This document shows positions 46,084 to 54,289 of a DNA stretch of 64,000 nt, in pieces. Position numbers and translations under genes: made by a program. Under the pieces are notes generated by a model that was not told where the DNA came from, made no database searches, and saw only the letters and a program-made list of their open reading frames with translations. This DNA is from Rhodoferax sp. Its GTDB lineage: Bacteria > Pseudomonadota > Gammaproteobacteria > Burkholderiales > Burkholderiaceae_C. The first letter of the stretch is position 1, and every line of letters starts with the position of its first letter. Location of the stretch: positions 434,001 through 498,000 of the forward strand of contig NZ_JABBPD010000001.1 of NCBI RefSeq assembly GCF_012927445.1, in the 5' to 3' direction.

Positions 46084-47856
46084 ATGAAGCGGCCCCAAAA
46101 ACTCAAAGCTTTTCAAGCCTTTGTCGCCCAAGCCTGGGCCCTGACCAAACCTTACTTCCAGTCCGAACAAAAGTGGAAAGCCAGGGCGCTGCTGCTGGCC
46201 ATCGTCGCGCTGAATCTGGGCCTGGTCTACATGGCGGTGCTGTTCAACGACTGGAACAAGCTGTTTTACGACGCACTGCAAGACAAAAAAGCTGACGTGT
46301 TCTGGGCACAGCTGGGCCGCTTCACCTATCTGGCGTTTGCCTTCATCATCATTGCGGTTTACAAGTTTTACCTGACGCAGCTGCTGGAGATGCGCTGGCG
46401 CGCCTGGATGACTGGCCACTACCTGCAGCGCTGGCTGGCCAACCATGCGTTTTACCAGCTGGAGTTGGCGCGCTTTACCGGGCAGCCGAATGCCGACACG
46501 AGCCACCCGGACAACCCGGACCAGCGGATTCAGGAAGACATCAACCAGTTCACCACCTACACCGTCTCCCTCACCATGGGGCTGCTCAATGCGGTGGTGA
46601 CGCTGGCCAGCTTTGTCGGCATTTTGTGGGGCCTGTCGGGCGGCTTTGCGTTTTCCTTCAACGGCGGCGAATACAACATCCCCGGCTTCATGGTCTGGAT
46701 GGCGGTGCTGTACTGCCTGGCGGGCAGCATCCTGACGCACTACATCGGGCGGCCGCAGATCAAACTGAATTTTGAACAGCAGCGGCTGGAAGCCGATTTT
46801 CGGCACCACATGGTGCGGGTGCGCGAATACAGTGAATCGATTGCGCTGGACCGGGGTGAAGCGGTGGAGCGGGTGCAGCTGGACCTGCGCTTCTCCCGCG
46901 TGCTGGGCAACTACCTGCACCTGATCAAGGCGCAGAAAAACCTGGTCTGGTTCACCAGCTTTTTTGGCCAGGCGGCGGTGGTGTTCCCGTTTGTGGTGGC
47001 GGCGCCGCGCTTTTTCAGCGGCGCCATCCAGCTGGGCGAGCTGATGCAGATCTCCAGCGCCTTTGGTCAGGTACAGGGGTCGCTCAGCTGGTTTGTGGAC
47101 AGTTACAGCAGTCTGGCCAGTTGGCGCGCCACGACCGATCGCCTGACCAGCTTTGAAGCCTCTTTTAAGGCGCTAGCCCCCGTCGCTACTGCGGTAACAG
47201 CTACTAATTCAGTAGCACTTGAAACGCACGACTTAACGGTGACCTTGCCCAGTGGCGCGGTGTTGCTGGCGGGCGCCGCGCTGCGCGCCGCTCCCGGCGA
47301 CCATGTGCTGCTGCAGGGGCCGTCCGGCAGCGGCAAGTCCACGCTGTTTCGCACCTTGGCCGGCATCTGGCCGTTTGCCAGTGGCGCCCTCACCCGCCCG
47401 GCCGATGCCATGTTCATTCCGCAGCGGCCGTATTTTCCCAACGGGCCGCTGCGCGATGCGCTGGCCTATCCGGAAGCGCCGGCCAGCTACACCGATGAAC
47501 AACTGCGCCAGGCGCTGCTTGATGCGCTGCTGCCGCAGCTGGCCGACCAGCTGGACCTGGCCGACGCCTGGAGCCAGAAACTGTCGGGGGGCGAGCAGCA
47601 GCGGCTGGCGATTGCCCGCGTGCTGCTGAAAAAACCAACGTGGGTGTTTGCCGACGAGGCCACCAGCGCGCTCGACGAAATCACCGAGAGTTCAGTGTAT
47701 AAACGGCTTCTAGCCCTCGTCGATACTGCGCAAGGCGCTCTTATTTCAATAGCACACCGACCGAGTGTGGCGGCTTTTCATTCTCGGCGCTGGGAATTGG
47801 AAAAGCGGCCGGAAGGTGCGCCAGCGCTTTACAAACTGACAGAAAAACGCTCATAG
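46084..47856 (+). CDS. ABC transporter, SbmA/YddA-like fused permease and ATPase, with two repeat-derived segments
   Basis: A 590-residue exporter half-molecule. The permease part (about residues 1-350) is of the ABC_membrane_2 type ([16 protein letters not shown], then [10 protein letters not shown]), and the ATPase part has Walker [10 protein letters not shown], the signature [13 protein letters not shown], Walker [14 protein letters not shown] and the H-loop His558. Dispersed element copy F encodes residues 364-378 in the linker between the parts. Copy G encodes residues 543-557, directly before His558. Both lie in frame and all core motifs are intact, so the protein may work. Relatives move vitamins or peptides; the substrate here is unknown. 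Its end overlaps convergent queC by 28 bp. Confidence 0.92.
   Translation: MKRPQKLKAFQAFVAQAWALTKPYFQSEQKWKARALLLAIVALNLGLVYMAVLFNDWNKLFYDALQDKKADVFWAQLGRFTYLAFAFIIIAVYKFYLTQLLEMRWRAWMTGHYLQRWLANHAFYQLELARFTGQPNADTSHPDNPDQRIQEDINQFTTYTVSLTMGLLNAVVTLASFVGILWGLSGGFAFSFNGGEYNIPGFMVWMAVLYCLAGSILTHYIGRPQIKLNFEQQRLEADFRHHMVRVREYSESIALDRGEAVERVQLDLRFSRVLGNYLHLIKAQKNLVWFTSFFGQAAVVFPFVVAAPRFFSGAIQLGELMQISSAFGQVQGSLSWFVDSYSSLASWRATTDRLTSFEASFKALAPVATAVTATNSVALETHDLTVTLPSGAVLLAGAALRAAPGDHVLLQGPSGSGKSTLFRTLAGIWPFASGALTRPADAMFIPQRPYFPNGPLRDALAYPEAPASYTDEQLRQALLDALLPQLADQLDLADAWSQKLSGGEQQRLAIARVLLKKPTWVFADEATSALDEITESSVYKRLLALVDTAQGALISIAHRPSVAAFHSRRWELEKRPEGAPALYKLTEKRS
47169..47216 (-). repeat. 48-bp dispersed element, copy F, inside the ABC exporter gene
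   Basis: On the minus strand GCTAC-N7-GTAGC, TTACCGCA and GGGGCTAGCGCC, ungapped against the others. The gene reads it antisense as [15 protein letters not shown], in the linker between permease and ATPase domains. Confidence 0.85.
47706..47753 (-). repeat. 48-bp dispersed element, copy G, inside the ATPase domain of the ABC exporter
   Basis: On the minus strand GCTAT-N7-AGAGC, CTTGCGCA, GTATCGACG and GGGCTAGAAGC, ungapped against the others. The inner CTTGCGCAGTATCGACG is identical to copy E in pgi. The gene reads it as [15 protein letters not shown], ending one codon before the H-loop histidine. Confidence 0.82.
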
Positions 47857-48551
47857 CCGCGTGCCCGCAACTCGCAGGCCGGGCAGGCGCCGCAGCCATA
47901 GCCCCAAGGGTGGCGGTGCTCACGGTCACCCAGGTAGCAGGTGTGGGTGTGCTCAATGATCAGGTTCACCAAGGCCGCGCCACCGTTCGGCGTGCCCGAC
48001 TTTTCACCCAACTCATGCGCCAGCGCCCAAGTGGCGGCTTTGTCGATCCACATCAGCGGTGTTTCAATTAAAAAGCGTTTATCCATGCCCAACGAGAGGG
48101 CCAACTGCATGGCCTTCATGGTGTCGTCACGGCAGTCGGGGTAACCGGAAAAGTCGGTTTCACAGACGCCGGTCACCATTACTTGCAGGTCGCGCCGGTA
48201 GGCCACGGCGGCGGCCAGTGTCAAAAACAGCAGGTTGCGCCCGGGCACAAAGGTATTGGGCAGACCGCTTTGCTCCATCTTGAACGCCGTGTCGCGCGTC
48301 AGTGAGGTGTCACTCACTTCGCCCAGCACCGCCAGGTCCAGCAGGTGGTCATCGCCCAGTTTGGCGGCCCACTGGGGAAACTGACGGCGGATTTCAGACA
48401 GTACGTTGAGGCGCGCATCGAGTTCGACGACATGCCGCTGGCGGTAGTCAAAGGCAATGGTTTCGACCCGCTGGTACTTGGACAGAGCCTGCGCCAGGCA
48501 GGTGGTGGAGTCTTGACCTCCAGAAAAAAGAACGAGTGCGGTGGTGTGCAT
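47829..48551 (-). CDS. queC: 7-cyano-7-deazaguanine synthase QueC
   Basis: Makes preQ0 from 7-carboxy-7-deazaguanine, ammonia and ATP in queuosine synthesis. The ATP pyrophosphatase loop FSGGQDSTT is at residues 9-17. The C-terminal zinc site is CYLG with [10 protein letters not shown]. The 240 residues are normal. Other queuosine genes are not in this window. Its 3' end overlaps the ABC exporter gene. Confidence 0.96.
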   Translation of the reverse strand: MHTTALVLFSGGQDSTTCLAQALSKYQRVETIAFDYRQRHVVELDARLNVLSEIRRQFPQWAAKLGDDHLLDLAVLGEVSDTSLTRDTAFKMEQSGLPNTFVPGRNLLFLTLAAAVAYRRDLQVMVTGVCETDFSGYPDCRDDTMKAMQLALSLGMDKRFLIETPLMWIDKAATWALAHELGEKSGTPNGGAALVNLIIEHTHTCYLGDREHRHPWGYGCGACPACELRARGYERFSVSL

Positions 48552-48595
48552 GCCCCAATGTTAGGGGACGCGCGGGGTGGCTGCACCCCACGAGA

Positions 48596-49090
48596 CTAAG
48601 TTTTTTCAGTCTTGTTAATTTTGCTCGGCGAGTAAGTGAGCACTTCGGTCGAGATCACACCCGGTGTGGCATGGGGATTGGGCTGCGACATGTCCAGCTG
48701 GTTTTTGACCTGCTGGACGTGAATGGCGCTGGCGCTGGCCGTCCACAATGACTTGATATGGTCAATCAGCAGCTTGGACAGCGGCACGGCCGGCGGTTCT
48801 TCAACTTTTTCGGCCTTGGGCCGGTGAATGGTCCAGTCTTTCGGCGTCGTTGCCGCCTCGGAACCGCGCCGGGCCGGATCGGACACGCTGGTGTAGACCG
48901 CCTCCCCGGTACTGGGCTTGTTGGACAAGTTCACCAGATTGATGACGCTGGGCACCGGCTCAATCGACGGAACAGGCGTCACAGAGGCGTTGGGCGTCGT
49001 CGTAGGGCTGGCTTTGGCAACGGCCATAGAAGCCAACTCCGCGCCGGATAGCCGCAGATTAGGGGTTCGTTCAATGGATGGCAGTTGCAT
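48596..49090 (-). CDS. Hypothetical protein, Pro/Ser/Thr-rich N-terminal half
   Basis: A 164-residue protein with no family I recognise. The first half is low complexity (SPTTTPNASVTPVPSIEPVP) and likely disordered. The second half may fold: VPLSKLLIDHIKSLWTAS and AIHVQQVKNQLDMSQPNP look helical. No signal peptide or membrane helix is seen. The composition and codon use match the neighbours, so it is probably a real gene. It is divergent from slyX. Confidence 0.6.
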   Translation of the reverse strand: MQLPSIERTPNLRLSGAELASMAVAKASPTTTPNASVTPVPSIEPVPSVINLVNLSNKPSTGEAVYTSVSDPARRGSEAATTPKDWTIHRPKAEKVEEPPAVPLSKLLIDHIKSLWTASASAIHVQQVKNQLDMSQPNPHATPGVISTEVLTYSPSKINKTEKT

Positions 49091-49172
49091 TTTGGGTCAG
49101 TCTGAAAGTTAGTTTTAACGCATCTCTCCGTGTTGGTACTTTGTATACGGTAGATTTAGGGGCTAATTTAGG

Positions 49173-49202
49173 GCTATTTTTGAAAATAGCGCATTTTTAT
49201 GC
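49173..49202. other. Two adjacent small hairpins before slyX
   Basis: GCTATTTT-TG-AAAATAGC (perfect 8-bp arms) is followed at once by GCAT-TTTT-ATGC. They lie in the 197-bp gap between the hypothetical gene and slyX, about 90 bp before slyX. They may be a leader structure or a start site of AT-rich melting. The gap also has two copies of TTTAGGG(G)CTA at 49155-49176. Confidence 0.45.
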
Positions 49203-49287
49203 AATTTAATCCATCAAAGCCCGCCAAGATGGCCCATACGGTTCAGCAACCCGCTCTTCGCTCCCATTCTTCAGGTCCAATACAGGC

Positions 49288-49506
49288 ATGGAACACCCCC
49301 ACGACACCGAACAGCGCTTGGTTGATCTTGAGATCAAGGCCAGCTTCACCGAAGACCTGCTGGATCAACTGAACCAGGTCATCGTCCGCCAGCAACAGCA
49401 AATCGACACGCTGATTCGCGAGATTGGCCACCTTCGGCAATCGACCTCCGGCGATGAAGTTGGGGTGGCGCGCAACCTGCGCGACGACATGCCACCGCAT
49501 TACTAA
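49288..49506 (+). CDS. slyX: SlyX-like small coiled-coil protein
   Basis: The 72 residues match SlyX: QRLVDLEIKASFTEDLLDQLNQ, a heptad-patterned coiled coil that continues through IVRQQQQIDTLIREI, and the usual C-terminal PPHY. Function unknown in any species. No partner gene is linked. Confidence 0.92.
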   Translation: MEHPHDTEQRLVDLEIKASFTEDLLDQLNQVIVRQQQQIDTLIREIGHLRQSTSGDEVGVARNLRDDMPPHY

Positions 49507-49652
49507 TTATTTTGTAATGCAATGTAACGCACCTTTAACAAAGGTAATTGCTCGCCATCTTGATTTATTCATCAAGAAAAGTCACAAATCCTTAAGATCG
49601 CCTTAATCTAAATCCATTAAATTCCTAGTGGTATTAACACCTAGGGAAAAAC

Positions 49653-50201
49653 ATGAATTTTAAAAAGATACCGGATCGCTACAACGCGATATCTATGTCA
49701 CTGCATTGGCTGGTGCTTGTCTTGTTCATCGGCATCTACGCCAGCATTAATTTGCGTGAACTGTTTGACAAGGGCACCGAGACCCGTGAAGCCTTGAAAA
49801 GCCTGCACTTCATGCTGGGGCTGCTGATGTTTGCCCTGGTTTGGTTGCGTCTGGCGATGCGTCTTACGTATCCCGCACCCCGCATTGAACCCGCGCCGCC
49901 CCAGTGGCAAGAGCTGGCCAGCAAGCTGACGCGCCTGCTGCTGTATGTCCTCATGCTTGGCATGCCGCTGATAGGCTGGCTCATGCTGAGCGCCGCCGGC
50001 AAACCCGTTCCGTTTTTTGGTCTGACGTTGCCAGCCCTGATTGGGGCCAACAAAGAATTGGCCAGCCAGCTCAAAGAAATCCACGAGCTAGCCGGGACGC
50101 TCGGTTATTTTCTGATCGGTGCCCATGCGGCGGCGGCCTTGTTCCATCACTACATCAAACGTGACAACACTTTGCTGAACATGCTGCCCAAGCGCGGCTG
50201 A
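49653..50201 (+). CDS. Cytochrome b561 family membrane protein
   Basis: A four-helix b-type cytochrome of 182 residues. Histidines suited to heme ligation appear in MSLHWLVLVLF (His near residue 18), KSLHFMLGLL, and near the end EIHELAGTLGYFLIGAHAAAALFHH. Members exchange electrons with the quinone pool and in E. coli act as superoxide:ubiquinone oxidoreductase (CybB). It stands alone and converges on the rhodanese gene. Confidence 0.92.
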   Translation: MNFKKIPDRYNAISMSLHWLVLVLFIGIYASINLRELFDKGTETREALKSLHFMLGLLMFALVWLRLAMRLTYPAPRIEPAPPQWQELASKLTRLLLYVLMLGMPLIGWLMLSAAGKPVPFFGLTLPALIGANKELASQLKEIHELAGTLGYFLIGAHAAAALFHHYIKRDNTLLNMLPKRG

Positions 50202-50219
50202 TTACGCCGTTTCAACAGG

Positions 50220-51860
50220 TCACAGCACCTGAAAACCATGCGTGCTGTCGCGTTCCAGCTGCGCCACCAGGCCAAACTCCCAGTCCAGATAACCCTGCAT
50301 GGCTTCACGCGGGTTATCTGTGCCTTCGTAGGGACGACGGTAGCGGTCAATTCTGGGAGAGACGAGATGCGTTTCGCCGTACTCCAGAACGAAGCCGGCC
50401 TCCCTCCAGGCTTGCGTTCCGCCTTGCAGCACCAGCACGTCGACACCCGTCAGGCGCGCCAGTTCTGCAGCGGCGTAACGCGCCAGCAGGCTGTTGCCGC
50501 AGGTCAGCACATAACGTTGTGCCAGAGGCCTGCGCGTAATGGCTTGGGCCAGTTCCGAGCGCAACACGAACCAGGCGCCCGGAATATGGTGCTGGACATG
50601 GTGCGCACTGCTCGCCAGGTCCAGCACGACCGTGTGGTCCGCCGGCGCCTGCGCCAACCATTGCGCCAACTGAGTTGGCGACACCCACTCAATCGGTCCC
50701 TCGGGCGTCGGTAACACTGCCGCCAGAGGGCCAGTTTCACTGAAGCCGGCGAACGGGATGGCATCGAGCACCCAAACCTCCCACCCCATCTGCGCCAACC
50801 ACGAAGCACTCATGTTGGCGCGCACGCCGTCAGAATCAACCAGTACCAGACGGGCACCCCGCACGGGGGCCGACACATCGGTCTCCTGGACCAATTGGCC
50901 GCCGGGCGCACTGCAAAAACCCGGCAAGTGACCCGCCATAAATTCTTCAGGCGTGCGCACGTCAAACAGATAGGTCGTGCGACCGGTTTCGGCAGCAAAC
51001 TGTGCCAAGTCCGCCCACTGGGCACGCCGGACACCGGCACGGTCAGCGACCTGGCGCGCCAGCGGCGCCGCCTGTGAACGCTGCCGCTCTGCAATGTCAG
51101 TAAAACGGCGACGGGCACCCTGCTCCAGCGCCTGGCCGGCTAATTTCCAGCCAATGGTGCCGTTGCGCAAGGCCGACACCGGGTTGGGGATGCCCGCATT
51201 CACCAGCGACTGGGTTCCGATGATGCTGCGGGTGCGCCCGGCACAGTTGACGATGATGCGGGTCGATGGACTGGGGGCCAGCGCCTGGGCGCGCAACACC
51301 AGTTCAGCCCCGGGCACGCTGATGCCCGAGGGAATACACATGGTCTGATATTCGTCGAAGCGCCGGGCGTCCAGGACTACCACATCAGCCTGCTGGTCCA
51401 GCAGCGCCTTGACCTCTTCTGCGGACAAAGACGGCGTGTGGCGTTGCGACTCGACCAGCTCGCCGAACGCCTTGCTTGGCACATTGACATCCTTGAAAAC
51501 CTCACCCCCCGCCCGACGCCAGCCTGGCAAACCGTCCTGCAGCAGCGCGACATCGGTGTAGCCGAGCTGCTGCAGTGTCCGGGCGGCCGTCTCAGCCAGG
51601 CCTTCGCCGTTGTCGTACACCACAAGGGGCGTGGAGCGACGCGGGATGCGGCTCCAGGCGTCCAGCTCAATGCGACCCGCGGGAAAGTTGGCGGCAAACA
51701 AAGGATGCGCCTGCGCAAACGGGTCCTCCTCGCGGACGTCGATCAGGGCGATTTCCTGCCGGGCCAGCAAAGCCTGACGCACATCCTGGAAAGTTTTCGA
51801 AGGCAAGAAAGGAGTCATGTGTTGTTGTTGGTGATGAACAGGAAGCGAGGCAGGCTTCAT
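50220..51860 (-). CDS. Rhodanese-like protein with four rhodanese domains
   Basis: The 546 residues form four rhodanese repeats (about 20-120, 145-245, 275-370 and 395-500). Active-site loops alternate: domain 1 DNGEGLA and domain 3 DSDGVRA lack cysteine, while domain 2 CAGRTR (Cys206) and domain 4 CGNSLLA (Cys454) have it. This is the pattern of tandem rhodaneses in which every second domain is catalytic, so it may transfer sulfane sulfur at two sites. The start overlaps the GntR gene stop (ATGA), so the two are translationally coupled. Substrate unknown. Confidence 0.88.
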   Translation of the reverse strand: MKPASLPVHHQQQHMTPFLPSKTFQDVRQALLARQEIALIDVREEDPFAQAHPLFAANFPAGRIELDAWSRIPRRSTPLVVYDNGEGLAETAARTLQQLGYTDVALLQDGLPGWRRAGGEVFKDVNVPSKAFGELVESQRHTPSLSAEEVKALLDQQADVVVLDARRFDEYQTMCIPSGISVPGAELVLRAQALAPSPSTRIIVNCAGRTRSIIGTQSLVNAGIPNPVSALRNGTIGWKLAGQALEQGARRRFTDIAERQRSQAAPLARQVADRAGVRRAQWADLAQFAAETGRTTYLFDVRTPEEFMAGHLPGFCSAPGGQLVQETDVSAPVRGARLVLVDSDGVRANMSASWLAQMGWEVWVLDAIPFAGFSETGPLAAVLPTPEGPIEWVSPTQLAQWLAQAPADHTVVLDLASSAHHVQHHIPGAWFVLRSELAQAITRRPLAQRYVLTCGNSLLARYAAAELARLTGVDVLVLQGGTQAWREAGFVLEYGETHLVSPRIDRYRRPYEGTDNPREAMQGYLDWEFGLVAQLERDSTHGFQVL

Positions 51861-52519
51861 GCCTCCGACGCGGTTGCCAGTTCAGCCAGCGAGGCAAGCA
51901 AATCGCCGAAACGCTCACCCTGGACCACCACATGATCACGCAATGCCACGGCCGTTGCGTCCGCATCGCCCGCGATGATGGAACGCACGATCGCTTCATG
52001 CTCCTTGAACGAGGTGCCCATGCGATTGCGCACGCGCAACTGCAGACGACGGTAGGGACGCAGGCGCCGATGCAACAGCAGCGCCTGCTCTGCCAGAAAA
52101 ATATTGTGACTGCCCGCATAGATGGCGGCATGAAAGCGTTCATTGCAATAAAAATAGGTGTCCGAATCCTGCTCGGCGCGCGCCTTTTCACAGGCCTCGT
52201 GCGCTGCGATCAATCCAGCACGTTCAGAGTCCTTCATTCGCCGGGCCGCCAGGCGCCCGCACAAGGCTTCCAGTTCACCCATCACCTCGAACATTTCCAT
52301 CAGGCGTGCAGGGCCGATGCTGGTCACCACCGCCCCATGCCGTGGCCGGATCTCAATCAACCCTTGTGCGGCCAACTGGATCAAGGCCTCTCGCACGGGC
52401 GTTCGGGACACACCATGCTGTTCCACAAGCGTCGCTTCGTCCAAGGAACTGCCTGGTGAAAGCTCACCGGTCGCGATTTGCTCTTCGATTTTTTCACGCA
52501 ACTTGTCAGATATTTTCAT
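51857..52519 (-). CDS. GntR-family regulator, FCD type
   Basis: An N-terminal winged helix (about residues 8-70, LVEQHGVSRTPVREALIQLAAQGLIEI) and a C-terminal all-helical FCD ligand domain with the metal-binding residues in the segments NERFHAAIYAG, KEHEAIVRSI and RDHVVVQG. The 220 residues are normal. It is divergent from the TRAP-malonate operon with a palindrome between, and is the likely malonate-responsive repressor (as MdcY in Acinetobacter or MatR in rhizobia). The malonate link is inference. It is co-transcribed with the rhodanese gene. Confidence 0.88.
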   Translation of the reverse strand: MKISDKLREKIEEQIATGELSPGSSLDEATLVEQHGVSRTPVREALIQLAAQGLIEIRPRHGAVVTSIGPARLMEMFEVMGELEALCGRLAARRMKDSERAGLIAAHEACEKARAEQDSDTYFYCNERFHAAIYAGSHNIFLAEQALLLHRRLRPYRRLQLRVRNRMGTSFKEHEAIVRSIIAGDADATAVALRDHVVVQGERFGDLLASLAELATASEA

Positions 52520-52610
52520 GCCTCAATTCTCGCATCGATCATTTTTTGCATTCGTTGAATTCCATTAGGGTATTCACCAGTTCACAATTAAAAACACAAT
52601 TACTACATTA

Positions 52611-52620
52611 ATGTATACAT
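52611..52620. promoter_or_regulatory. ATGTATACAT palindrome, probable GntR operator
   Basis: A perfect 10-bp palindrome in the 187-bp region between the divergent GntR and TRAP genes. It shares the TGTATACA core with the operator reported for the malonate repressor MdcY. It probably controls both directions. Confidence 0.65.
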
Positions 52621-52706
52621 ACAGCGACGAAACAACAACTAAGTTTTGCGATCGATAGGCAAGGCGCTGATGTTCGTTCCAACCACTGATTCAGGAGACA
52701 TACACC

Positions 52707-53723
52707 ATGAAAAGACGTAACCTTCTTCAAGCCCTTGGCAGTCTGCCCCTTGCCACTGCACCGTTCACTTCGGCCTTTGCGCAAAGCACAACGCTCAAGA
52801 TTTCGCACCAGTTTCCTGGTGGAACGATCAAGGAAGGCGATTTTCGTGATCGGCTGGTGCGCAACTTTGCCGCCGAAGTCGAAAAACGCAGCAAAGGTGC
52901 CCTGAAGTTCGAAATCTATCCGGGTTCTTCGCTGATGAAGACCAACGCGCAGTTCTCGTCCATGCGCAAGGGTGCGCTCGACATGGCGCTCATTCCTTTG
53001 TCCTATGCCGGAGGCGAAATCCCCGAGGTCAACATTGGCCTGATGCCGGGTCTGGTCGTTTCTTATGAGCAGGCTTACGGCTGGAAAAACAAACCGGTCG
53101 GCGCGGAGTTGAACCGCCTACTGCTCGACAAGGGCATCGTGCTGATCAGCTGGATCTGGCAAGCCGGCGGTGTTGCCTCGCGCGGCAAGCCCGTGGTGGA
53201 GCCTGAAGATGCCAAAGGCATGAAAATTCGCGGCGGATCGCGTGAAATGGACATGATCCTCAAGGAGGTGGGGGCAGCGGTGGTCACGCTGCCGTCCAAT
53301 GAAATCTACGCGGCCATGCAAACCGGCGCGATGGATGCGGCCATGACCTCCTCCACCTCCTTTATTTCGTTCCGGCTGGAAGAGGTGGCCAAATCCCTCA
53401 CCACCGGGCGCACCGGCGCGTACTGGTTCATGTTTGAGCCCTTGATGATGTCCAAGGCCATTTTTGACAAGTTGCCCAAAGACCAGCGTGACACCATCAT
53501 GGCGGTCGGCGCCGAGATGGAAAAGTTCGCCATCGAAGCCGCCAAAAAAGACGATATTGATGTCGCCACGATTTACCAAAAGGCTGGCGCCAAGGTGGTG
53601 GATCTGTCACCCGCCACCATCAAAAAATGGCAGGCGATTGCGCGCAAAACGGCATGGAAAGACTACGGCGCCAAAAATGAAGGTTGTGCCAAGCTGCTGG
53701 CCCTGGCGGAGCAGACCTTGTGA
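52707..53723 (+). CDS. TRAP transporter substrate-binding protein, DctP type
   Basis: Periplasmic binding protein of a TRAP dicarboxylate transporter. The 338 residues start with a signal of Tat-like form (MKRRNLLQALGSLPLATA, KRRN motif, cleavage near AFAQ). The mature part has the DctP features ISHQFPGGTIKEGDFRD, GSSLMKTNAQFSSMRKGALDMAL, and the ligand-arginine region KIRGGSREMD. The genes for the two membrane subunits and malonate decarboxylase follow, so malonate is the likely substrate (inference). Confidence 0.92.
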   Translation: MKRRNLLQALGSLPLATAPFTSAFAQSTTLKISHQFPGGTIKEGDFRDRLVRNFAAEVEKRSKGALKFEIYPGSSLMKTNAQFSSMRKGALDMALIPLSYAGGEIPEVNIGLMPGLVVSYEQAYGWKNKPVGAELNRLLLDKGIVLISWIWQAGGVASRGKPVVEPEDAKGMKIRGGSREMDMILKEVGAAVVTLPSNEIYAAMQTGAMDAAMTSSTSFISFRLEEVAKSLTTGRTGAYWFMFEPLMMSKAIFDKLPKDQRDTIMAVGAEMEKFAIEAAKKDDIDVATIYQKAGAKVVDLSPATIKKWQAIARKTAWKDYGAKNEGCAKLLALAEQTL

Positions 53724-54289
53724 GCCATGGTTTCGAACTGAACCCCGGTGCTGCACCGGGAACCCTGCTGCCGAAGAATGCGGCGCTGGCCGTGCTGGCC
53801 AAAAGTTTGAACTGGTTCAATCGGCAAGTGCTTTGGCTGTCGATGCTGGCGCTGGTGTTGACCTCGTGTGTGCTTACTTATTCCGTGGTGACACGCTACT
53901 TTCTCAAGACTGCCACCGACTGGCAAGACGAGGCTTCCGTATTCATGCTGGTGGGCGCCATGTTCATGTGCACCGCCTATGTGCAGTCGCTGCGCGGCCA
54001 CGTCGGCATTGAAGCCCTGGCTTCAATTCTTCCTGCCAGCGTCAACCGCGTGAGATTGATTCTGGTGGACATTGTCTCCACGCTGTTTTGCAGCTTTTTT
54101 TCCTGGAAGTCGTGGACGCTGTTTCACGAAGCTTGGGCCGAGGGGCAAACCACCTCAAGCAGCTTTGCGCCACCGTTGTGGATTCCTTACGGGATGATGG
54201 CGGTCGGCATGACGCTGCTGGCCATGCAGCTGTTTCTGCAATCAGCGATCGGGGTCTCCGGCGGTGAAGTTCGAGGAGATCAGAAATGA
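53720..54289 (+). CDS. TRAP transporter small permease, DctQ type
   Basis: The start is a GTG overlapping the upstream stop (GTGA), with GGAG upstream. The 189 residues have four hydrophobic helices, and the DctQ pattern QDEASVFMLVGAMFMCTAYVQSLRGHVGIEAL is visible in its short pieces TDWQDE and RGHVGIEAL. It sits between the binding protein and the large permease, overlapping the latter by 4 bp. Confidence 0.9.
   Translation: MSHGFELNPGAAPGTLLPKNAALAVLAKSLNWFNRQVLWLSMLALVLTSCVLTYSVVTRYFLKTATDWQDEASVFMLVGAMFMCTAYVQSLRGHVGIEALASILPASVNRVRLILVDIVSTLFCSFFSWKSWTLFHEAWAEGQTTSSSFAPPLWIPYGMMAVGMTLLAMQLFLQSAIGVSGGEVRGDQK

Noticed and set aside
49173..49190. GCTAT...ATAGC hairpin as a ninth copy of the 48-bp element.
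   Set aside because: The loop is one base too long and the TGCGCA and GGGCTAG parts are absent at the right spacing.
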